Source: UBA11524 sp963617205 (GTDB taxonomy: Bacteria > Bacillota > Clostridia > Christensenellales > Aristaeellaceae). Taken from it: a DNA stretch of 64,000 nt. Of the stretch, positions 40,591 through 48,967 are shown piece after piece. Positions within the stretch are counted from its first letter, which is position 1, and each line of letters begins with the position of its first letter. The translations under genes were made by a program, and so were the position numbers. The DNA is taken from NCBI GenBank assembly GCA_963617205.1, contig CAVEOA010000002.1, positions 62,001 to 126,000 of the forward strand. The letters run 5' to 3'. The notes under the pieces were generated by a model. That model did not search any database. It saw only the letters and a list, made by a program, of their open reading frames with translations, and had not been told where the DNA came from.

Positions 40591-41778
40591 ATGCTGAAAC
40601 AGGATTGCAGCCGCCACATCCGCCAAACCCTCCTCCCCTTCTGGGAGAATCTTGCCGACTGGGAGCGCGGCGGCTTCTACGGCTATGTGGATTCATCGCT
40701 TCAGGTTAACCGCGAGGCGCACAAGGGCTGCATCCTGAACAGCCGCATTCTGTGGACGTTCTCCACGGCTGCCCGCGTCCTGCAGGATGCCTCTCTGCTG
40801 CGCTATGCGCGCCATGCGCTTGCGTTCATGCCGCGTTTTGAAGACCCTGCGCTCGGCGGACTGTACTGGTCGGTCACAGCGAACGGTCAACCGCTCGACC
40901 GTACGAAGCACACGTACTGTCAGGCTTTCGCGATTTACGGGCTTGCCGCGTTTCTGCGTGCTGTCGGCAGAGATGACCCGGATTATCAGCCGGCGTATGA
41001 CAGGGCGTTTGCGCTCTTCCGGCTGATTGAAAGCAGGTGCAGCGACGAGGGCGGCTACGGCGAGGCGTATGAGCCGGATTTCCAGCCTGTCAGCAACGAC
41101 AAGCTGTCGGACAACCCGAAGCTGATGGCGCGTCACGAAACGGCAAGCCGCACGATGAACACGCTGCTGCACGTGCTGGAGGCGTATGCGGAGCTGTATC
41201 GCGCCGTGCCGGACGATGCCGTGCGTCAGGCGGGTCAGAGGTGCCTCGAGCGCTTCCTGCATGTCATGTATTCGCCGGACAAGCGCCGTCTGGAGGTCTT
41301 CTTTGACCGCAATTACCGTTCGCTGCTCGATATGCAGTCCTTCGGGCATGACATCGAGGGCTCCTGGCTGATTTGGGACGCGGCGGAGACGCTGCTGCCC
41401 GTTGCTCAGCAGCGACCCTACGCAAGCATGTGCCTGACGCTGGCGGAGGCGGTGCGCGAGCGTGCCTTCACCGACCACGGGCTGAAGAACGAGATTGTCG
41501 ATGGCGACGTCGATGAAACGCGCGTCTGGTGGGTGCAGGCGGAAACGGTGCTTGGCTTTGTGAACGCCTATGAGCTGACCGGCTGCGAGGACTGGCTGCG
41601 TCAGGCAGATGCACAGTTTGCCTACATCCTGCGCGTCTTTGCGGACAAGCGTCCCGGCGGCGAATGGTTCTGGTCAACATCCGAGGCCGGCGTCCCGACC
41701 GGCAAGCCCATTGTCGAGGAATGGAAGTGCCCCTATCACAACGGCCGCATGTGCCTACGCGTGATGGAGCGCTGCTGA
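40591..41778 (+). CDS. Cellobiose/mannobiose 2-epimerase (AGE family)
   Basis: A 395-residue member of the N-acylglucosamine 2-epimerase family, specifically the cellobiose 2-epimerase group, which inverts C2 of the reducing-end sugar in beta-1,4 disaccharides. The (alpha/alpha)6 barrel shows GGFYGYVD near residue 27, NSRILWTFSTAARV, RTMNTLLHVLEAYAELYR near 188, SFGHDIEGSWLIWDAAE near 248 with the catalytic histidine region, WWVQAETVLGF near 309 and WKCPYHNGRMCLRVME at the end. The context, with two GH130 phosphorylases, indicates conversion of beta-1,4-mannobiose to mannosyl-glucose. There is no signal peptide. It is the first gene of the operon. Confidence 0.93.
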   Translation: MLKQDCSRHIRQTLLPFWENLADWERGGFYGYVDSSLQVNREAHKGCILNSRILWTFSTAARVLQDASLLRYARHALAFMPRFEDPALGGLYWSVTANGQPLDRTKHTYCQAFAIYGLAAFLRAVGRDDPDYQPAYDRAFALFRLIESRCSDEGGYGEAYEPDFQPVSNDKLSDNPKLMARHETASRTMNTLLHVLEAYAELYRAVPDDAVRQAGQRCLERFLHVMYSPDKRRLEVFFDRNYRSLLDMQSFGHDIEGSWLIWDAAETLLPVAQQRPYASMCLTLAEAVRERAFTDHGLKNEIVDGDVDETRVWWVQAETVLGFVNAYELTGCEDWLRQADAQFAYILRVFADKRPGGEWFWSTSEAGVPTGKPIVEEWKCPYHNGRMCLRVMERC

Positions 41779-41822
41779 TTTCCCCCGTCCTGTTTCAATT
41801 ATCTCATTCGGAGGTGAATCCA

Positions 41823-42824
41823 TTGAGCGGCATTACCATGCGCGATATCGGCAGGGAGCTCGGTGTCAGCGCCGTAACGGTCTCGAAGGCGCTTGCCGGA
41901 AAATCCGGCGTCAGCGAGGAAATGCGCCAGAAGATCATCCGGCGCGCCTCAGAGCTTGGCTACGTCAACCCCAACGCCGCCGCGCAGACCACCGCAACCG
42001 GTCTGGATATCGGCATTCTGATACCCGACCCCTTCTTCTCCATCGTTTCCTTCTATGCGACCTTCTACAAGCACCTCGTGCAGGCGCTGACCGATGCCGG
42101 ACATTACGGCATTATGGAGCTGATTTCGCAGGACATGCAGAACACGCTCACGCTGCCGAATCTGCTTCGCCGACGCCACGTGGATGCGCTCATCTGCCTG
42201 GGTCAGCTGTCCTCGCCTTACATGAAGCTGCTTTCCCGCCAGAACATGCCGGTCATCTGCCTGGACTTCTATGACCCGTTTATCGTCACGGACGCCATCC
42301 TCAGCGACAACACCTTCGGCGCGGCGCAGCTCACCTACTGGCTCATCGAGCAGGGACATCGCGACATCGGCTTTGTCGGCGCGGTGCGTGCCACGACCTC
42401 CATCATGGAGCGCTACCTCGGCTTCCTGTCCGCGATGATGATGCGGCAGCTGCCGATTCGCCCCGAATGCGTCCTGCCCGACCGCGATGAGGAGGGCAAC
42501 ATGTTTCAGGTCTTCCCCCTGCCGGAGAAGCTGCCGACAGCGCTCGTCTGCAACTGCGACATGGCGGCGCAGACGCTCATCACCGACCTGCAGCGCCGCG
42601 GCTACCGCGTGCCGGAGGACATCTCCGTTGTCGGCTTCGATGACTTCTGCCCATGGGTTTCCACCGTGCCGGAGCTGACCACCTACCGCGTCAACTTCTC
42701 CGTCATGTGCCGGACGGCCGTCAAGCTCATCCAGGAGCGCTGTGCCGGCGATACAAAGGCTGTCGGACGCATCGTCGTCAGCGGCGAATGCGTTTTCCGC
42801 GATTCTGCAGCACCTCTCAAGTAA
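41823..42824 (+). CDS. LacI family transcriptional regulator
   Basis: A 333-residue regulator with an N-terminal helix-turn-helix (TMRDIGRELGVSAVTVSKAL, residues 5-24) and a periplasmic-binding-like sugar sensor domain. The hinge region reads RRASELGYVNPNAAAQTT, and the core domain shows IGILIPDPFFSIVSFYATFY near residue 68, LIEQGHRDIGFVGA near 177 and DISVVGFDDFCPWVSTVPEL near 269. The TTG at 41823 is chosen because GGAGGTGA lies just upstream; an ATG 15 bases further in (41838) would cut into the domain. It probably represses its own operon by binding the palindromes at 40427 and 40556 and is relieved by a mannan-derived sugar; that is inferred. Confidence 0.92.
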   Translation: MSGITMRDIGRELGVSAVTVSKALAGKSGVSEEMRQKIIRRASELGYVNPNAAAQTTATGLDIGILIPDPFFSIVSFYATFYKHLVQALTDAGHYGIMELISQDMQNTLTLPNLLRRRHVDALICLGQLSSPYMKLLSRQNMPVICLDFYDPFIVTDAILSDNTFGAAQLTYWLIEQGHRDIGFVGAVRATTSIMERYLGFLSAMMMRQLPIRPECVLPDRDEEGNMFQVFPLPEKLPTALVCNCDMAAQTLITDLQRRGYRVPEDISVVGFDDFCPWVSTVPELTTYRVNFSVMCRTAVKLIQERCAGDTKAVGRIVVSGECVFRDSAAPLK

Positions 42825-42867
42825 CCAACCAACACACTCCACCGACAAAGAAAGAGGTACGAAAAGC

Positions 42868-43896
42868 ATGGCTGTCAAGATGCTGAACGTTTCATCCCTT
42901 CCGAACATCCCGTGGCAGGATAAGCCCGCCGACCACAAGCTCTCCTCCCCTGTCTGGCGCTACAGCGAGAACCCGGTCATGGGGCGCAATCCCACGCCGG
43001 AAATCGCCCGCATCTTCAACTCCGCCGTCGTGCCGTGGGAGGACGGATACATTGCCGTGCTTCGCGGCGAGCAGGTCAACGGCATTCCGTATGTCTACCT
43101 CGGGCACTCCAAGGACGGCATTCACTGGGATGTCGAGCGCAACAAGGTGCCCTTTGTCGATGAGGACGGCAACCCCAAGATGCCGCACTATGCCTATGAC
43201 CCGCGTCTGGTGAAGGTCGAGGATACGTACTACATCATCTGGTGCACCGACTTCTACGGCGCGTCCATCGGCATGGCAAAGACGAAGGACTTCAAGACCT
43301 TCACGCGCATCGAAAATCCCTTCATTCCCTTCAACCGCAACGCCGTGCTTTTCCCGCGCAGGATTAACGGCAAATTCAAGCTTCTTTCCCGTCCCTCCGA
43401 CTCCGGTCATACGCCCTTCGGCGACATCTTCATCTCCGAATCGCCCGACATGACGTATTGGGGCTGCCATCGTCATCTGATGGGACGCGGCAGCAACTGG
43501 TGGGAATCCGTCAAAATCGGCGGCGGCGCTGCCCCGATTGAAACGACCGAGGGCTGGCTGCTGTTCTATCACGGTGTCGCAACGACCTGCAACGGCTATG
43601 TGTACTCCATGGGCGGCGCGATTCTGGATATCAACGAGCCCTCGAAGGTCCTCTACCGCTGCGAGAACCATCTGCTGACGCCTGAAGAGCCCTACGAGAC
43701 CATCGGCTTCGTGCCGAATGTCGTGTTCCCGTGTGCGACCCTGCAGGACGGCGACACCGGCCGCATCGCCATTTACTACGGCGCGGCGGACACGAATGTC
43801 GGTCTGGCCTTCACGACGGTGGACGAGGTTGTCACGTACATCAAGGCGCACTCCAAGCTGCAATACGGCGACGATATCGCCAAGGACAACTATTGA
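42868..43896 (+). CDS. Beta-1,4-mannooligosaccharide phosphorylase, GH130
   Basis: A 342-residue GH130 enzyme, most like subfamily 2, which phosphorolyses beta-1,4-mannooligosaccharides from the non-reducing end, giving alpha-mannose 1-phosphate. Signatures of the five-bladed propeller are IARIFNSAVVPWEDGYIAVL near residue 48, YAYDPRLVKVEDTYYIIWCT with the catalytic aspartate near 110, FIPFNRNAVLFPRRINGKF near 152, and LLSRPSDSGHTPFGDIFISE near 172, which is the phosphate and substrate-binding part. It is cytoplasmic. It is preceded by AGAGG and lies 43 bases after lacI. Subfamily assignment by eye separates it from the next gene, which has the subfamily 1 features; linkage (1,4 rather than 1,2) is inferred from the epimerase partner. 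Confidence 0.9.
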   Translation: MAVKMLNVSSLPNIPWQDKPADHKLSSPVWRYSENPVMGRNPTPEIARIFNSAVVPWEDGYIAVLRGEQVNGIPYVYLGHSKDGIHWDVERNKVPFVDEDGNPKMPHYAYDPRLVKVEDTYYIIWCTDFYGASIGMAKTKDFKTFTRIENPFIPFNRNAVLFPRRINGKFKLLSRPSDSGHTPFGDIFISESPDMTYWGCHRHLMGRGSNWWESVKIGGGAAPIETTEGWLLFYHGVATTCNGYVYSMGGAILDINEPSKVLYRCENHLLTPEEPYETIGFVPNVVFPCATLQDGDTGRIAIYYGAADTNVGLAFTTVDEVVTYIKAHSKLQYGDDIAKDNY

Positions 43897-43928
43897 TCGG
43901 CGCATACAAGGGAAAGGAGCATCCATCG

Positions 43929-45104
43929 ATGCAGATTCGCAGCTTTTCCTCTCTGATGGAGCAGTATGAGCGCCTGCTTGCGCGTCCGAATCCCGTCAAC
44001 GACCACTTCTACAACGGGCTGTATGTGCGCTACCGCTTTCCGGTGCTGACGCGTGAGCACATTCCGCCGTTCTGGATGTACGATGCGAATCCGGAAACGA
44101 ACCCCTTCATGATGCAGCGTCTCGGCGTCAATGCCGTCATGAACAGCGGTGCCATCAAGCTGAACGGCAAATACTGCCTTGTCGTGCGGACGGAAGGCGC
44201 CGACCGCAAGTCCTTCTTCGCCGTTGCCGAATCCGACAAGCCGACCGAGGGCTTTCGCTTCCGCGATTATCCGGTTGTGCTGCCTGATACGTGCCCTGAG
44301 GAAACAAACGTCTACGATATGCGCCTGACGCAGCATGAGGACGGCTGGATTTACGGCGTATTCTGCTCGGAGAGCAAGGACAGGCGCAATCCCGATTTGT
44401 CCGCGGCGGTCGCGGCAGCAGGCATCGTCCGCACGAAGGATCTGACAACCTGGGAGCGCCTGCCGAATCTGGTGACGCTCCGTTCGCCGCAGCAGCGCAA
44501 CGTTGTCCTGCATCCGGAATTTGTCGGCGGCAAATACGCCTTCTACACCCGCCCGATGGATGACTTCATCGAGACAGGCTCCGGCGGCGGCATCGGCTTC
44601 GGGCTGTGCGACGACATGACGAACGCCGTTATCGATGAGGAGAAAATCATCTCCCTGCGGCGATACCACACCATCACCGAGAGCAAGAACGGCGCCGGCG
44701 CACCGCCCATCCGCACAAAAAGCGGCTGGCTGCACATCGCACACGGTGTCCGCAACACAGCTGCCGGACTGCGCTATGTGCTCTACGCCTTCATGACTGC
44801 GCTCGACGACCCGTCAAAGGTCATTGCCGAGCCGTCCGGGCTGCTGCTGGGACCGCTCGGGCGCGAGCGCGTTGGCGATGTCAGCAATGTCGTATTCACG
44901 AACGGCGCGATTGCCGATGATGACGGCAAGCTGTACATCTACTACGCCTCGTCCGACACGCGGCTGCACGTTGCCGAAACCGACCTCGACCGCATGTGCG
45001 ACTACGTGCTGAACACGCCTGCCGACCCGCTGCGTTCGCCCGACTGCGTGAAGCAGCGCTGCGAACTGATTGACCGCAACCTTGCCTATCTGAACCGCAA
45101 GTAA
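43929..45104 (+). CDS. 4-O-beta-D-mannosyl-D-glucose phosphorylase, GH130 subfamily 1
   Basis: A 391-residue GH130 enzyme that phosphorolyses mannosyl-beta-1,4-glucose to alpha-mannose 1-phosphate and glucose, the step after epimerisation of mannobiose. Typical subfamily 1 motifs are present in order: PNPVNDHFYNGLYVRYRFPV near residue 20, ETNPFMMQRLGVNAVMNSGA near 56, DRKSFFAVAESD near 92, ETNVYDMRLTQHEDGWIYGV with the catalytic aspartate near 123, SPQQRNVVLHPEFVGGKYAF near 184, TITESKNGAGAPPI near 246 and HIAHGVRNTAAGLRYVLYAF near 266. GGAG lies upstream. It is 32 bases behind the other phosphorylase. Confidence 0.95.
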   Translation: MQIRSFSSLMEQYERLLARPNPVNDHFYNGLYVRYRFPVLTREHIPPFWMYDANPETNPFMMQRLGVNAVMNSGAIKLNGKYCLVVRTEGADRKSFFAVAESDKPTEGFRFRDYPVVLPDTCPEETNVYDMRLTQHEDGWIYGVFCSESKDRRNPDLSAAVAAAGIVRTKDLTTWERLPNLVTLRSPQQRNVVLHPEFVGGKYAFYTRPMDDFIETGSGGGIGFGLCDDMTNAVIDEEKIISLRRYHTITESKNGAGAPPIRTKSGWLHIAHGVRNTAAGLRYVLYAFMTALDDPSKVIAEPSGLLLGPLGRERVGDVSNVVFTNGAIADDDGKLYIYYASSDTRLHVAETDLDRMCDYVLNTPADPLRSPDCVKQRCELIDRNLAYLNRK

Positions 45105-45114
45105 GAGGAGACAC

Positions 45115-46632
45115 ATGGCTGTTTTATTGACGCTTGCCCCGCTTTTCGGCGATGGCGCGGTGCTCTGCCGCCGCAAGGAGGTTCGTCTCTTCGGGTGCGC
45201 CGAATCCGGTCGAACCATCGCTGCGCGCGTGCTGTCCGCAGCGAACGAGGTGCTCAGCGAGGGCACCTGCACGGCGGCGGACAATCGCTTTCTGCTGCTG
45301 CTTCCGCCGATGGAAAAGGCAGTTGACTGCACGCTGACCGTTTCCGACGGCATGACGACCCTGCAAGCCGCGAATATCTCCATCGGCGACGTGTACTTTG
45401 CCTCCGGTCAAAGCAACATGGAGCTTGAGCTGCAAAATGCCGACGAGGGGAAGGCGCTCATTCCCGTGCATGACGAGCCGCTCGTGCATTACTTCAATGT
45501 CCCCAAGCGCGGCGTCTGGAATGACGAAGCGATTGCCGCGGAGAAGGCATCCCACTGGGAGCGCGTCCGTCCCGGCATGGCGCGGGATATGTCCGCCGTG
45601 GCGTACTTCTTCGCCTGCAAGCTCGCGCATGAAATCGACTGCCCTGTCGGCATCATCGACTGCTACTGCGGTGCAACCTCCGTCACCTGCTGGATTGACC
45701 GCGAAGCGCTTGAGCAGACCGCCGAGGGTCAGAAATACATTGCGCGTTACCGCGAGCAGGGCGGCGACAAGCCCCTTGCGCAATGGCAGCGCGAGGAGAA
45801 TGCATTCCAGCAGGAAATGGCGGAATGGAACGGTCGTGTCGCCCGCATCAAGGAGGAAAATCCCGACATCTCGTGGGATGACCTGACTGCCCGGGTCGGC
45901 GATTGTCCGTGGCATCCGCCAGTCGGTCCCGGCTCGATGTACCGCCCCTGCGGACTTGTCGAGACCATGACCAAGCGCGTCTCACCGGCAACCCTGACCG
46001 GCATCCTGTACTATCAGGGCGAGGACGACGCCCCCAAGACAACGCAGTACGACCTCCTGCTGATGACGATGGTTAAGCGCCTGCGCGAGCTGTTCCGCGA
46101 TGACGCACTCCCCTTCCTCAACGTGCAGCTGCCGATGTGGCATGCCTCGGAGGATCCGGACAACCACGACTGGCCGCGCATCCGCCTGCAGCAGCAGAAG
46201 GTTGCCGACACGCTGCGTGCCGCCGGTCTTGCCGTGCTCATCGACTGCGGCGAGCGCAACAACATTCACCCAACCGACAAGCGTACGCCCGGCGAACGGC
46301 TCTGCGATGTCGCTTTGCGCGTCGTATATGGGCTGACCGCGCCGGAATATCCGCGCGCCCTGCGGAAATTCACGAAAGAGAATGTGCTGACTGTGCAGCT
46401 AAGCCAGCCGGTCGTCTGCCATGCGGAAGAAGCGTCCCTGCTGGAAATTGCCGGCGAGGACGGCGTGTACGTCCCTGCGGAACGCATTGAGATAAACGGC
46501 TGCGAGCTGAAGCTGTCAAGCCCGAAGGTCGCGCATCCCATGTGCGTTCGCTATGCCTATGTGAACTGGGGCAAGGTCATGCTGTTCGGGCAGAATTCTC
46601 TGCCGCTCGCGCCCTTCCTCCTTACATACTAA
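45115..46632 (+). CDS. SGNH carbohydrate acetyl esterase (sialate O-acetylesterase-like)
   Basis: A 505-residue esterase of the SASA/SGNH type. The nucleophile is Ser100 in GDVYFASGQSNMELEL (block I), block III-like residues appear in GVRNT-free segment LTGILYYQGEDDA, and the catalytic histidine is in CGERNNIHPTDKRTPGERL. There is no signal peptide, so it acts on imported acetylated oligosaccharides. In mannan-utilising gut Clostridia such esterases remove acetyl groups from mannooligosaccharides before phosphorolysis; the operon position supports this role. The C-terminal 80 residues form a small beta domain. A terminator follows directly. Confidence 0.87.
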   Translation: MAVLLTLAPLFGDGAVLCRRKEVRLFGCAESGRTIAARVLSAANEVLSEGTCTAADNRFLLLLPPMEKAVDCTLTVSDGMTTLQAANISIGDVYFASGQSNMELELQNADEGKALIPVHDEPLVHYFNVPKRGVWNDEAIAAEKASHWERVRPGMARDMSAVAYFFACKLAHEIDCPVGIIDCYCGATSVTCWIDREALEQTAEGQKYIARYREQGGDKPLAQWQREENAFQQEMAEWNGRVARIKEENPDISWDDLTARVGDCPWHPPVGPGSMYRPCGLVETMTKRVSPATLTGILYYQGEDDAPKTTQYDLLLMTMVKRLRELFRDDALPFLNVQLPMWHASEDPDNHDWPRIRLQQQKVADTLRAAGLAVLIDCGERNNIHPTDKRTPGERLCDVALRVVYGLTAPEYPRALRKFTKENVLTVQLSQPVVCHAEEASLLEIAGEDGVYVPAERIEINGCELKLSSPKVAHPMCVRYAYVNWGKVMLFGQNSLPLAPFLLTY

Positions 46633-46635
46633 AGT

Positions 46636-46669
46636 AACCCCCGAATGCTGACGCATCCGGGGGTTTTTT
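46636..46669 (+). terminator. Rho-independent terminator of the mannan operon
   Basis: AACCCCCG (46636-46643) pairs with CGGGGGTT (46658-46665); extension through ATGC/GCAT is possible with one mismatch. A run of T follows. Confidence 0.9.
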
Positions 46670-46759
46670 CACACCGCAGCACGCGCAACCATTCGCAGCA
46701 TTACAGAGTGCGAGTGGTTTTTTGTCATTTCAAATTGAGATTGGTGCCAAAAACCGAAA

Positions 46760-46807
46760 TGTGCAGAATTTGCACATTGTGCACACCGAATGTGCGTGAT
46801 TTGCACG
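46760..46807. promoter_or_regulatory. Two operator-like palindromes 31 bp apart
   Basis: TGTGCAGAATTTGCACA (46760-46776) is a perfect 6-5-6 palindrome, and TGTGCGTGATTTGCACG (46791-46807) repeats it with changes; their 31-bp spacing equals three helical turns. A TAAAAT box follows at 46831-46836. Nothing else is recognised in 46670-46850. Confidence 0.5.
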
Positions 46808-47120
46808 TGACTTTTTCGCCCGTTCACTGCTAAAATGAAGGTACGACAAGACGAAAGAAGGGAGGATCAACACTGTAACTGGGCTGAATTGTAGCGGCGT
46901 TTCCTGGCAGTGTCCTGATGGCGCTCTGGTTCTGGCGGCGGAAAAATCGGCGCTCTCTGCGGGAATGGTTTTCGCAGGTGGAATCGTTTCAGGGGCGAAG
47001 CGCAGGCGCAATGGCTAATACCATCGTTCAACCGGCGGATGACAACACGCAGAAAGTTGGTGCTCGGAAGGACATTTCATCGCGCTGGCATTCGACGCGC
47101 AGGACGCTTATTCATTCGCC

Positions 47121-47468
47121 GTGGAGACTGCGAATCTGTGCATGATTGCCTCAGATGTTGGGCGCAGCGAGATCGAGAGGGTATCTGCAAAGGTGCGGGA
47201 AAAGACTTTCTATATCAAGCAGTTACAAACTGAGGTTGAACTGCTGGCTGGTGCTGAAACAGATATAGCAGCAAAATTAGCGTTAACACAGTTGGCGGAG
47301 AAAATCCGCTATTCCGATCCTATGAGCGACGAACAGATTGTGGATATTGAAAACCGGATTGCTACAAAAATTTCTGAGCTGAAATCCTCTACGGATAAAG
47401 TGAAAATAATTGCCGAACTCAACTCGCTTTTAGACGAGCGAAATAGAAAAATCAAATTTTTGAAATAA
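47121..47468 (+). CDS. Coiled-coil protein of unknown function, possibly the end of a broken gene
   Basis: A 115-residue frame from a GTG without a good ribosome site. The sequence is largely helical and charged, with likely coiled coil at residues 18-45 and 75-113 (SAKVREKTFYIKQLQTEVEL and KIIAELNSLLDERNRKIKFL). The same frame stays open upstream to 47043 and reads GHFIALAFDAQDAYSFAVET just before the GTG, which looks like real protein but has no start codon. The two other frames over 46880-47080 contain short peptides (for example MANTIVQPADDNTQKVGARK) that could be the displaced N-terminus, so a frameshift or partial deletion is likely. It precedes the zinc-ribbon/CFI-box gene by 16 bases and shares its lower GC content. 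I recognise no family. Confidence 0.5.
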   Translation: METANLCMIASDVGRSEIERVSAKVREKTFYIKQLQTEVELLAGAETDIAAKLALTQLAEKIRYSDPMSDEQIVDIENRIATKISELKSSTDKVKIIAELNSLLDERNRKIKFLK

Positions 47469-47484
47469 TTGGAGGAAATGAAGA

Positions 47485-48828
47485 ATGAAGCAGCTGACTT
47501 GTGAAATGTGCGGGAGTACGGACTTAATCAAGCAGGATGGTGTTTTCGTATGCCAGTCATGCGGAACAAAATACTCCGTTGAGGAAGCCCCAAAAATGAT
47601 GGTCGAGGGTACTGTTGAAGTTGCCGGTACCGTTAAAGTTGACGATTCTTCTAAAATTGATAACTTTTTCACCATGGCAGAAAATGCTTACGAAGCAGGC
47701 AACCAGAAAGAAGCCGAACAGTACTGCAATAAAATAATCGAAATTGATCCCACTCATGCGGAGGCATGGTTATTAAAAGGAATTGTTTCCGGATGGCAGT
47801 CCACTGGTGCAAATCTGCGCATGGATGAGTTTATTTCATGTGCAACAAATGCATTTACAAATGCAAGTTCTGTTGAGATTTTGAATGATTTGGCTCAAAG
47901 AGCGTACCAGCAGCTCTACAGATTAATATTGGCAATTAATAAACTTAAAGTTGACAGCATTGTATCATATTCAAAAAATTACCGTGAATACATTCAACTT
48001 CGACCTGATTTTTTGCTGTGGGGTATGAAAATTCTGTTAGCATATGGAATGGCATTTAATAAGTTCAATGCAGAGAAACCCGAAGAAGAGAAAAAGAAGG
48101 CTATATCGCTTGGGTCGGAATTTGATGTTTCCGATAAATGTGACGCAGAGCTTATTAGTGGATCTATTAAGCTATGGAATGACTCGTTAAAGGATTACAA
48201 CTCAGCAAGTGATGGATATCCAACAGACCATATGCTTGAGCGTATGATGGAAGAAGGTACTATCGCAATGTTTTTGCTGGAATACGTCATTCCAAAAGAT
48301 ACATCCAAAATTCAAGAATCAAAAAGAGCAAATATCATTAAGGCATGTAAGAATCTAATTACAATGAAAGGTGTATGGATCAATCTGAAGTCCTATACTG
48401 TGAGTTTCTCGGGAGGAATTGAGTCTCATCCGGTCAGTAAATATATCACAATGGAATCAAAGCAGAAAGCCACGGCGGATATCAAGAGATATCATGAAAT
48501 TATTAAGCTGTGCGATCCAAACTATGTTATTCCTGTTGTTGAAGAACCAAAGCCTCAGACTGGTTGTTACGTTGCTACTGCTGTCTACGGCTCCTATGAT
48601 TGTCCCCAGGTTTGGACACTGCGCCGCTTCCGTGACTATACCCTTGCTGAAACTTGGTACGGCAGAGCATTCATCCGCACCTACTACGCAATCAGCCCCA
48701 CCCTTGTTAAGTGGTTCGGACATACCGAGTGGTTCAAAAAAATGTGGAAAGGTAGACTTGACCGAATGGTTGCCAATTTGAACGCCGAGGGTATTGAAGA
48801 TACTCCGTATGTGGATCAGGAGTGGTGA
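47485..48828 (+). CDS. Zinc-ribbon, TPR-like and CFI-box protein of unknown function
   Basis: A 447-residue protein in three parts. Residues 6-26 are a zinc ribbon with four cysteines (C6, C9, C23, C26; TCEMCGSTDL and CQSCGTKY). Residues about 55-90 resemble a TPR hairpin (AENAYEAGNQKEAEQYCNKI then IEIDPTHAEAWLLKG), and the middle 250 residues are helical without a known motif. The C-terminus from Cys361 is a CFI-box domain: CYVATAVYGSYDCPQVWTLR, then RFRDYTLAETWYGRAF and YYAISPTLVKWFG. CFI-box domains occur at the ends of diverse bacterial proteins, with unknown function. The first 1,050 bases are clearly AT-richer than the flanking genes, whereas the CFI part is closer to them, which suggests transfer. 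GGAGGAAATG precedes the ATG. Confidence 0.8.
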   Translation: MKQLTCEMCGSTDLIKQDGVFVCQSCGTKYSVEEAPKMMVEGTVEVAGTVKVDDSSKIDNFFTMAENAYEAGNQKEAEQYCNKIIEIDPTHAEAWLLKGIVSGWQSTGANLRMDEFISCATNAFTNASSVEILNDLAQRAYQQLYRLILAINKLKVDSIVSYSKNYREYIQLRPDFLLWGMKILLAYGMAFNKFNAEKPEEEKKKAISLGSEFDVSDKCDAELISGSIKLWNDSLKDYNSASDGYPTDHMLERMMEEGTIAMFLLEYVIPKDTSKIQESKRANIIKACKNLITMKGVWINLKSYTVSFSGGIESHPVSKYITMESKQKATADIKRYHEIIKLCDPNYVIPVVEEPKPQTGCYVATAVYGSYDCPQVWTLRRFRDYTLAETWYGRAFIRTYYAISPTLVKWFGHTEWFKKMWKGRLDRMVANLNAEGIEDTPYVDQEW

Positions 48829-48905
48829 ATATGGTTGGAGATTATAAAGTGTGCATTGATGAAGCAACAGCGTTTCTAAATGTGGCAAAAAGCTTTAATA
48901 TGGAA

Positions 48906-48942
48906 AGTCCCCCAATCCTGCGTGTCCATGATTGGGGGGACA
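48906..48942. terminator. Hairpin between convergent genes
   Basis: CCCCCAATC (48909-48917) pairs with GATTGGGGG (48930-48938). It lies between the CFI-box gene and the convergent ATPase gene and may end either; no long T-run is present. The overlapping short frames here are not convincing. Confidence 0.5.
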
Positions 48943-48967
48943 TATCAGTTTACAGCCACCCGGTATT

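Noticed and set aside
46670..48830. Toxin-antitoxin or phage-defence system
   Set aside because: The composition and operator pair are suggestive, but neither protein shows a nuclease, kinase or known toxin motif, so only an unknown accessory module is claimed.
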